NCBI GenBank assembly: GCA_964629225.1
Contig: CAZVQC010000005.1
Span: 38,909 to 102,908 of the forward strand
Source of the DNA: RUG14199 sp964629225
Lineage (GTDB): Bacteria > Bacillota > Clostridia > Oscillospirales > CAG-272
DNA: 64,000 nt
Direction of reading: 5' to 3'
In this document: positions 53,700-59,653 of the stretch, in pieces
Layout: each line of letters begins with the position of its first letter
Numbering within the stretch: the first letter of the stretch is position 1
Position numbers and translations under genes: made by a program
Notes under the pieces: model-generated
Seen by the model: the letters and a program-made list of their open reading frames with translations, nothing else
Databases searched by the model: none
Told to the model about the DNA's origin: nothing

Positions 53700-55100
53700 T
53701 CACGAGCCGCAAAGAAGCTCCTCGCTTCCGAGTCTCGTAAAGTACCCTCCGGCACTGCATTCCACCGCTCCGCTCAGCTCAAGCATGGTAAGGGATGCCA
53801 TGACCGCGCTGATGGGAAGATCCACCGGTATCTCCTCCGCAAGAAGAGGGGTGTTGGGAGTCATGGCATTGTAGACCGTCATATCCCGCTTTTCAAGAAG
53901 CTCAAGGTCGATCCTCACCGGCTCTTTCACCGGTACGTCGGGGGCCTTTTGCGCCTCCGTTTTGACTTTTGCGGCAGGTCGTCCGGTCCCGCCGGCGTTC
54001 ATCTCGGCTACTCTTGACATGGCAGCCTCCACCGCACTCACCTCTCTCTCTTGAGCCGAGGGCATGGGGAGAGGTTTTCCGTAGCCGTCGGAGATCACCT
54101 TTCCGTTGTTGTCAAAGTGAGGTACCGCCGAATACTTCTGCATGATGGTGACACAAAGCTCGTCCGCATCAAGTCTCGAAAGTTTCGCCGTGAGTGCTCC
54201 TCTGTCGATGGAGTGGGGATAGTGGAACTCATAGTCTGCCACGATATCGTCCGCTCCCGTGATGGGAAGTGCTCCGTCCTTTATGAGGCTGTTGGGCCCC
54301 TCCGAGCCTTCGTCACCGATGCGACCGGGCATTGCGTAGAGTGCTCTGCCCTGAAGGAGAGCGTCCTTTGCGGTGATGAGAGCGCCGCTCCGAGCGGCAC
54401 ATTCAACCACGCAGGTTGCTTGGGACAGGGCGCTTATAAGCCTGTTTCTCTTGGGGAAATTCTTTCCGTCGGGTCTCGTTCCCGGCGGGTATTCGCTGAC
54501 CATGGCACCGTGCTTTGCCGCCTCCGAGAAGAGAAAACGGTTCTCCTTCGGGTAGACCACGTCAAGGCCGCTTCCTATGATGCCGATCACGGTGCCGCCG
54601 GCTTCGATGGCGGCGGACATGGCGGCAGAGTCGATGCCTCTCGCACCTCCGCTGACCACGTTCACTCCCGCAGCCGCAAGGCCGTAGGCGAGGGTGGCGG
54701 CGTTCTTCATTCCCGATACCGACATCTTTCTGCTCCCCACGATACCGACGGAGCAGGTGGAAAGGAAGTCGGGAAAGGTGCCCATCACATAGAGTACCAT
54801 GGGAGCGTCGGGAAGATTCGCAAGATTCCTCGGAAATTCCGCCATTCCCGGACAGATCGCTCTGATACCGAGCCTACGGCATTTATTAAGCACCGTCTCG
54901 GCGCCGGAAAGATCCCTTGCCCTGAGACGGTCAAAAACGGTGGATCTTCGCGTGTAACCGGCGGCGGCAAGTATTTCATCGTCCCCTGCGCAAAACACGC
55001 CGTAAGCGCTCCCGAAATGCTCCACAAGGCGGTTTGCACGGAGGCTTGCGGCTCCGAATAAAAGGGACAGCCATGTTCGGTACAAAAGCTCTTGTTCCAT
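53700..55100 (-). CDS. dprA: DNA processing protein DprA
   Basis: ssDNA-binding protein that loads RecA on incoming DNA during transformation. 466 residues: SAM-like helical start, Rossmann-like core with VGSRKMSVSGMKNAATLA, VSGGARGIDSAAM, GSGLDVVYP and GALITAKDAL, then a roughly 100-residue linker and a C-terminal winged helix (LLAEEIPVDLPISAVMASLTMLEL). ATG at 55100 follows AAAGGAG. dprA-topA-trmFO is conserved. Competence itself is not shown. Confidence 0.94.
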   Translation of the reverse strand: MEQELLYRTWLSLLFGAASLRANRLVEHFGSAYGVFCAGDDEILAAAGYTRRSTVFDRLRARDLSGAETVLNKCRRLGIRAICPGMAEFPRNLANLPDAPMVLYVMGTFPDFLSTCSVGIVGSRKMSVSGMKNAATLAYGLAAAGVNVVSGGARGIDSAAMSAAIEAGGTVIGIIGSGLDVVYPKENRFLFSEAAKHGAMVSEYPPGTRPDGKNFPKRNRLISALSQATCVVECAARSGALITAKDALLQGRALYAMPGRIGDEGSEGPNSLIKDGALPITGADDIVADYEFHYPHSIDRGALTAKLSRLDADELCVTIMQKYSAVPHFDNNGKVISDGYGKPLPMPSAQEREVSAVEAAMSRVAEMNAGGTGRPAAKVKTEAQKAPDVPVKEPVRIDLELLEKRDMTVYNAMTPNTPLLAEEIPVDLPISAVMASLTMLELSGAVECSAGGYFTRLGSEELLCGS

Positions 55101-55138
55101 GTGATTTCTCCTTTTGATTCTGTGCCCTAAGGCGGGCA

Positions 55139-55957
55139 TCACCTTCTGTGCTTTGAGTACTCCCAGAGTATCACCGATGCGGCACAGGCGGCATTCAATG
55201 ATTCGGAATAAGGTCCCATGGGGATCTTGAGGAAGTCACTGCAGGCCTCTCTGACTCTGTCTCGAAGTCCGCTTCCCTCGTTTCCTATCACTACGATATC
55301 ACCCTCTCCCGGAATGAATCTTCCGAGAACGTGACACTTGTCCTCAAGGCAAGCGCCGATGATGCGCCGCTCACGTCCCGCCACCTTCAGATACTCCCGA
55401 AGGTCTCGGCAGGTGACGGTGTCCATCCGATAGACAGCACCCATCGTGGCACGGACCGCACGGGGATTGTAGAGATCCACGCAGTCCCCCATCAGCACCG
55501 TGTCAAAGCCGAAGGCAAGGGCGCTTCTGAACACCGCTCCCAAATTTCCCGGATCTCTCACGCAGTCAAGGGCGATGCAACGCCTGCCGGAGAGCCTCTC
55601 CGCCGGAAGCTCGGAGTCGGTCATGTGCCGCTTCATAAAACGGGAGACCGTGATGACTCCTTGAGGAGAATTTTCAGTAGTTATCTTTTCAAAAGCCGGG
55701 TCGGAAAGGACGGTGACTCTCGTCTTTTCCGCCGCTGTACGGGCGATCTCGCCGTGTTCTCTCAAAGTGCTCTCTCTGACGAGGACACACTCCGCATTCC
55801 CCGCCTCCAGCGCTTCCCGTGTCAGCTTGACCCCCTCTGCGAGAAAGAGCCCCTCCGACTCACGGTACTTTGCCGATGAAAGTTTTGCGTAGCGCTTCAC
55901 CCGCTCGTTGTCTCTTGATGAGACGAATTCAAAACCGTTGTATTTTTCCATTGCCAT
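55139..55957 (-). CDS. TrmH/SpoU family RNA 2'-O-methyltransferase
   Basis: SPOUT methyltransferase acting on tRNA or rRNA. 272 residues: N-terminal substrate-binding domain (about 1-110) and C-terminal knot domain with ALDCVRDPGNLGAVFRSALAFG, IVVIGNEGSGLRDRV and SLNAACAASVILWEY, the three SpoU motifs. Probably 23S-directed (RlmB/TsnR-like); target not determinable. Between rplT and dprA; the ribosome site before the ATG is weak. Confidence 0.9.
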   Translation of the reverse strand: MAMEKYNGFEFVSSRDNERVKRYAKLSSAKYRESEGLFLAEGVKLTREALEAGNAECVLVRESTLREHGEIARTAAEKTRVTVLSDPAFEKITTENSPQGVITVSRFMKRHMTDSELPAERLSGRRCIALDCVRDPGNLGAVFRSALAFGFDTVLMGDCVDLYNPRAVRATMGAVYRMDTVTCRDLREYLKVAGRERRIIGACLEDKCHVLGRFIPGEGDIVVIGNEGSGLRDRVREACSDFLKIPMGPYSESLNAACAASVILWEYSKHRR

Positions 55958-56043
55958 TAAGTAGGATATCTTTGTATTTTTCCCTCAAAGGTCACCGAAA
56001 AGGGGTCTTTTCGGTGCTTTTGACAAATTTCTCATTTTGCAAC

Positions 56044-56069
56044 AAAAACCCGGCATTACCGGGTTTTTT
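56044..56069 (-). terminator. Terminator of infC-rpmI-rplT
   Basis: AACCCGG (56047-56053) and CCGGGTT (56059-56065) with a five-base loop; T-tract on the minus strand (56044-56048). Seven bases past the rplT stop. A second stem CACCGAAAA/TTTTCGGTG sits at about 55993-56016 without a T-tract. Confidence 0.85.
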
Positions 56070-56075
56070 GATGGA

Positions 56076-56429
56076 TTAAAGCGCAGCCTTAGCCTTCTCG
56101 CAAAGAGCGGCAAAGCCCTCTTTGTCGGCAATTGCGATCTCGGAGAGCATCTTTCTGTTGAGATCGATACCAGCTTTTTTGAGACCGTGCATAAGGGTGG
56201 AATAGTTCATTCCGTTAGCCTGTGCGCCTGCGGAAATTCTGGTGATCCAGAGGCTTCTGAAGTCTCTCTTCTTCTGCTTGCGGCCGATATAAGCGTAGTT
56301 ACCGCTCTTCATAACGGCTTGCTTAGCCATCTTAAAGTGCTTGCTCTTTGCGCCCCAATAGCCTTTCGCTGCCTTCAGGATCTTATTTCTTCTCTTGCGA
56401 GTCATCATCGCGCCTTTTACTCTTGCCAT
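56076..56429 (-). CDS. rplT: 50S ribosomal protein L20
   Basis: Assembly-initiating large-subunit protein and, in Firmicutes, repressor of its own operon through the leader. 117 residues, standard; MARVKGAMMTRKRRNKILK start, AKGYWGAKSKHFKMAKQAVMKS, and LWITRISAGAQANGMNYS. AAAGGAT precedes the ATG. Last gene of the operon. Confidence 0.98.
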   Translation of the reverse strand: MARVKGAMMTRKRRNKILKAAKGYWGAKSKHFKMAKQAVMKSGNYAYIGRKQKKRDFRSLWITRISAGAQANGMNYSTLMHGLKKAGIDLNRKMLSEIAIADKEGFAALCEKAKAAL

Positions 56430-56483
56430 GTTTCTCTATCCTTTCGATATCTTAGTTCTCGTTAATATTCAGCACTTGCCGTC

Positions 56484-56678
56484 TTATTTGCAGATGAGTC
56501 TCTTGACGTTAGCAGTCATAGCAGGACTGAGAATCTGGCTTGAACGAAGCTTTCTCTTTCTCTTCTGCGTCTTCTGACCGAGGTTGTGGCGGTGGTCGGA
56601 GTGAAATGTCTTGACCTTGCCTGTTCCTGTTACCGAGAATCTTTTAGCTGATGCTCTATGTGTCTTGATCTTTCCCAT
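56484..56678 (-). CDS. rpmI: 50S ribosomal protein L35
   Basis: 64 residues; MGKIKTHRASAKRFSVTGTGK start and LRSSQILSPAMTANVKRLI end are canonical. GAAAGGACAAG precedes the ATG. Between infC and rplT. Confidence 0.97.
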   Translation of the reverse strand: MGKIKTHRASAKRFSVTGTGKVKTFHSDHRHNLGQKTQKRKRKLRSSQILSPAMTANVKRLICK

Positions 56679-56708
56679 TTTTCTTGTCCTTTCGGTTTTG
56701 TTTTTCTT

Positions 56709-57227
56709 TTACTTATTTTTGATAGGAGCCAGATTAAGCGAGATCTGTCTTCCTTCCATAGCGGGCTTCTTGTCCACGGTACCGTATTCCGAGCAGGCCT
56801 CGATGAACCGTTCTATCACCTCGTGACCACGGTCCTGATGAGCCATCTCACGTCCCTTGAACCTGAGGCAGACACGCACTTTGTTTCCTTCGGAAAGGAA
56901 CTTTTGCGCACGGCTGACCTTGGTATTGAAGTCGTGAGTCTCGATCCTGCAGGACAGCTGCACCTCCTTGACTTCCACGGTCTGCTGCTTCTTGCGGTTC
57001 TCTTTTTCTTTCTTATCACGCTCGTAGCAATATTTGCCGTAATCGAGGATGCGGCAGACAGGCGGCTGCGCCTGGGGTGCGATGAGCACCAGATCCAGCC
57101 CCTTATCGTATGCGAGTTCTTTTGCCCGTTCAAGCTCCGTGATACCCATGGGGTTGTTGTCCTCGTCGAAGAGACGGACCTCGGAAGCTTTTATGTCATC
57201 GTTGATGAGCAGGTCTTTAGTGCTGAT
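56709..57227 (-). CDS. infC: Translation initiation factor IF-3, probable AUC start
   Basis: Prevents premature subunit joining and checks the start codon. About 173 residues: N-domain STKDLLINDDIKASEVRLFD, linker APQAQPPVCRILDYGKY, C-domain with VSRAQKFLSEGNKVRVCLRFKGRE. The start appears to be ATC at 57227: GGAGG lies eight bases upstream, the protein from here aligns with the family's first residues, and no in-frame ATG, GTG or TTG is suitably placed. Non-AUG (AUU/AUC) starts are known for infC and allow IF-3 to repress itself. Confidence 0.93.
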   Translation of the reverse strand: MSTKDLLINDDIKASEVRLFDEDNNPMGITELERAKELAYDKGLDLVLIAPQAQPPVCRILDYGKYCYERDKKEKENRKKQQTVEVKEVQLSCRIETHDFNTKVSRAQKFLSEGNKVRVCLRFKGREMAHQDRGHEVIERFIEACSEYGTVDKKPAMEGRQISLNLAPIKNK

Positions 57228-57363
57228 GGTAGGCACCTCCAAAAACAAAATAAAAAAATGTGCAAAGAGAACTCCGCACACTGCAATAGCTCGGCCGATG
57301 ACCGAATTATTGACCAGGACGGCTGCCCGTCAAGGTGAGAGCGGATGCTCTGCTTCTTTTTAC
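57228..57363 (-). promoter_or_regulatory. infC leader with attenuator (L20-leader type)
   Basis: About 135-nt leader. Minus-strand CTTGAC...GTCAAT pair sits in the middle, and just before infC a stem TGTGC/GCACA (57259-57263 with 57276-57280) is followed by T7 (57252-57258), a terminator 25 bases upstream of the start codon. Position and layout match the L20-controlled transcription attenuator of Firmicute infC operons. Confidence 0.7.
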
Positions 57364-57369
57364 TCGGTT

Positions 57370-57398
57370 ATTCTACCACGTTTTTGCCCCGATGTCAA
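57370..57398 (-). promoter_or_regulatory. Promoter of infC-rpmI-rplT
   Basis: Minus-strand TTGACA (57393-57398), 17-base spacer, TAGAAT (57370-57375). Confidence 0.82.
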
Positions 57399-57442
57399 GG
57401 GCTTTTTTAACTTTTTTTATTTTTTTCGGTTGCTCTTCCCCG

Positions 57443-57471
57443 TTGACTTTTCCCAAATGGGATAGTATAAT
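57443..57471 (+). promoter_or_regulatory. Promoter of the fucosidase gene with spacer inverted repeat
   Basis: TTGACT (57443-57448), 17-base spacer, TATAAT (57466-57471), 26 bases before the ATG. TCCC (57451-57454), AAAT, GGGA (57459-57462) is an inverted repeat inside the spacer, a possible operator. Only 45 bases separate the -35 boxes of this and the divergent infC promoter. Confidence 0.8.
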
Positions 57472-57497
57472 GTAAAAAATCGCCCATCGGAGGAAAT

Positions 57498-58997
57498 ATG
57501 ACAAGTAACAACTCCGCCATCGGCTCCGCCGAGGCTATGGATACCTTGAAAAACGGAACGGCAAAAGACATCCCCGCCCCGAAAGCAGACGGCGAAAGCG
57601 CTTCCGCCGACTCGCTGAACGCTTTCTTGAAAAGTGCCGCCGCCGTGAGGCCGAACGGGAGACAGCTCAAGTGGTTCGACCGGGAATTCTACGGCTTTAT
57701 CCACATCTCACCCAACACCTTCACCGGCCTTGAATGGGGCACGGGAAAAGAAGATCCCTCGGTCTTCGATCCCACCGACTTGGACTGCGACCAATGGGTG
57801 GAGGCGGTGAAGAGCGCCGGTATGTGCGGAGCCGTCATCACGGCAAAGCATCACGACGGCTTCTGTCTTTGGGACACAAAGACCACCGACCACAATATCA
57901 TGAATTCTCCCTACGGAAAGGATCTTGTGAGGGAGTTCTCCGATGCTTGCCGTCGCGGGGGCATCGGCTTCGGCTTCTATCTCTCCCCTTGGGACAGAAA
58001 TTCGAAATACTACGGTACCGACGGGTACAACGACTTCTACATGGCACAGCTCAAGGAGCTTCTCACCGGCTACGGAGAGGTGTTCCACGTTTGGTTCGAC
58101 TGCTCCTGCGGCGAGGGAGAAAACGGAAAGAAGCAACATTACGAATTTGAAAAGTACTTTGAGCTGATAAGAAAGTATCAGCCCGGCGCCACTATCTATC
58201 ACGACAAGGGACCCGATCTACGCTGGTGCGGAAACGAGTCCGCAAAGCCCCGTCTTTCCGAGTGGGCGGTAGTTCCCTCTGAGCTTTGCCCCTACGCCGA
58301 GGTGCAGACGGCGCCCTCCCCCTTTGCGGGCGATCTTTCCTTCATGGAAAACCCGGATCCGGATATCGGAACCCTTCCAAATATTATCCAGTCAAAAGGC
58401 CTCGTTTTCGCCGGCTCCGAATTTGACGTGTCCATCAGAAAAGGTTGGTTCTGGCATCCGGAGGAGGAGCCGTGGCCCCTTGAGAGACTGTTTGAAATGT
58501 ATCTTGACACGGTGGGCAAGAACGCCTGTCTCAATCTCAACGTGCCGCCGGACAGAAGAGGTCGCATCGACGACCGCGATGTGACACGTCTGAGAGAGCT
58601 TGGAGAGCTCTTAAAAAGCGAGCTGTCTTTTGATCGGGCAGAAGGCAGAAAGCCCGAAATAATGCCTCTCGGCGCCTCTCAGGCGGTGTTTGAGCTGGAA
58701 CTTCCCTCCCCGGTGTCTCTCAAGTACGTCATTTTGGCGGAGGACATCGCTCAAGGTCAGCGCATCGAGTCCTTCCGCATCAATTTCTACGATGAAAAAG
58801 GAAAAACTCTTCAGCCCGACTGGGCAGTCTTCCACGGCACCACAGTCGGTCACAAGCGCATTATCTCCTTCAAAAGAGAGCTTTGGTCCGGCATCGTCAC
58901 CAAAAAGCTCCGCCTCACCGTCACTTCCGCCCGTGACTTCCCTATCCTCAAGTCCTTCGAAGTCTACGGCGACGACGTCGGCGTGAATGTTGAATAA
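57498..58997 (+). CDS. GH29 alpha-L-fucosidase (intracellular)
   Basis: Retaining glycosidase releasing L-fucose from glycans. 499 residues, no signal peptide, so it would act on imported oligosaccharides. GH29 core: FYGFIHISPNTFTGLEWG at 65-82, TAKHHDGFCLW at 115-125, SPWDRN near 163, and the nucleophile probably Asp201 in VWFDCSCGEG. The WGTGKEDP pattern resembles the GH29-B (alpha-1,3/1,4) group, an inference. A C-terminal beta-rich domain starts near 380. The first 45 residues, rich in Ala, Asp and Ser, are an unusual non-catalytic extension. GGAGG seven bases before ATG. No transporter or fucose pathway genes beside it. Confidence 0.88.
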   Translation: MTSNNSAIGSAEAMDTLKNGTAKDIPAPKADGESASADSLNAFLKSAAAVRPNGRQLKWFDREFYGFIHISPNTFTGLEWGTGKEDPSVFDPTDLDCDQWVEAVKSAGMCGAVITAKHHDGFCLWDTKTTDHNIMNSPYGKDLVREFSDACRRGGIGFGFYLSPWDRNSKYYGTDGYNDFYMAQLKELLTGYGEVFHVWFDCSCGEGENGKKQHYEFEKYFELIRKYQPGATIYHDKGPDLRWCGNESAKPRLSEWAVVPSELCPYAEVQTAPSPFAGDLSFMENPDPDIGTLPNIIQSKGLVFAGSEFDVSIRKGWFWHPEEEPWPLERLFEMYLDTVGKNACLNLNVPPDRRGRIDDRDVTRLRELGELLKSELSFDRAEGRKPEIMPLGASQAVFELELPSPVSLKYVILAEDIAQGQRIESFRINFYDEKGKTLQPDWAVFHGTTVGHKRIISFKRELWSGIVTKKLRLTVTSARDFPILKSFEVYGDDVGVNVE

Positions 58998-59105
58998 CTT
59001 TTTGCGGGTGTTTTTTGCAGGGGGCTTTTTTGAAAAAAGACCTCTGCACCCCAAAAAACTTTCGGGCGGCAGGATCCTTTCGGTTTCCCCCGTTCCGAGT
59101 AAGAC
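58998..59105 (-). repeat. Dispersed intergenic repeat, copy C (minus orientation), fucosidase terminator
   Basis: On the minus strand: CTCGGAACGGGGGAAA module (about 59090-59105), GCCCGAAAGTTTTTTGGGG, then the palindrome. The palindrome GCAGGGGGCTTTTTT (59017-59031) with AAAAAAGACCTCTGC (59033-59047) pairs over 15 positions (one G-U, one mismatch) and starts 19 bases after the fucosidase stop, so it probably terminates that gene. Confidence 0.7.
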
Positions 59106-59236
59106 AGAAAGGCGTGGTCTCTCACTCGAAATATTTTATCTGTTCCCCGTTCGGGCTTCCCGAACGGGTTTCTTATTTCGCTTTCTCTATTTTGCGGTGC
59201 GCTGACCGGTGTCGCACGGATGGTGACTCCCCACCG
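59106..59236. other. Intergenic stretch without recognised features
   Basis: Part of the 656-base gap between the fucosidase and dockerin genes. A short CCCGTTCGGG...CCCGAACGGG pair at about 59147-59169 is the only structure seen; open frames crossing it are artefacts of base composition. Confidence 0.5.
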
Positions 59237-59297
59237 CCCCCGGCGGGCAAAGCGACCTATGTCCGCTTTGCCCGCCGGGGGATGAAGCCTTACCGCA
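59237..59297. repeat. GC-rich palindromic element, unit 1
   Basis: Perfect 18-bp inverted repeat: arm 59237-59254 (contains GGCGGGCAAAGCG) and arm 59264-59281 with a nine-base loop, followed by GATGAAGCCTTACCGCA (59281-59297). Confidence 0.75.
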
Positions 59298-59308
59298 TGA
59301 TGAAGCGG

Positions 59309-59393
59309 GGGGGCCGCACAGATCCCCCTTCCCGAACGCTCGCTGTGCTCGCCGGGAAGCGGGACGCGCGGCCCCCGATGAAGCCCCACCGCA
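59309..59393. repeat. GC-rich palindromic element, unit 2
   Basis: Nested inverted repeats GGGGGCCGC (59309-59317) with GCGGCCCCC (59368-59376), and inside them CTTCCCG (59328-59334) with CGGGAAG (59353-59359). Followed by GATGAAGCCCCACCGCA (59377-59393), nearly the same 17 bases that follow unit 1. Confidence 0.65.
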
Positions 59394-59474
59394 GTCGTCA
59401 CGTCCGCCCCATGATGAAGCCCGACATCTCAAAGCACACTGTAGCCACGTCGATCGATCACCTCACACCTTGCC

Positions 59475-59580
59475 ATCCCCGGAACGTGAAAAAACGCGCA
59501 CCGGAAACCTTCCAAAGAGTATTTCGAAAGGAGCTTTGGAAACCTTTTACAAAGAAAGTACCCACAAAAATTCCCCTTCC
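59475..59580 (+). repeat. Dispersed intergenic repeat, copy D (degenerate)
   Basis: CCCCGGAACGTGAAAAAACG at 59476-59495 matches the conserved module; the rest follows family order (CCAAAGAG, TTTCGAAAGG, ACAAAGAAAG, CCCACAAAAATTCCCC) but the palindrome has decayed. Confidence 0.5.
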
Positions 59581-59589
59581 GCTCCCCGC

Positions 59590-59620
59590 AAAAAAAAAGG
59601 CACGCCGAAGCGTGCCTTTT
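59590..59620. terminator. Terminator of the dockerin gene
   Basis: AAGGCACGC (59597-59605), CGAA loop, GCGTGCCTT (59610-59618), with A-tract to the left (minus-strand T-tract). Perfect 9-bp stem 35 bases past the dockerin-protein stop. Confidence 0.85.
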
Positions 59621-59653
59621 AAACATTATTAAGTCACTTGTCCGAAACAGACG

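Noticed and set aside
55993..56016. Second terminator (CACCGAAAA/TTTTCGGTG) after rplT
   Set aside because: Good stem but no T-run in the minus direction; the hairpin at 56047 already explains termination. It might affect the downstream methyltransferase gene, but that is not supported.
59015..59632. 205-residue plus-strand frame after the fucosidase gene
   Set aside because: Crosses two repeat copies, two palindromes and a terminator; Arg/Pro/Lys-rich composition without motif or ribosome site.
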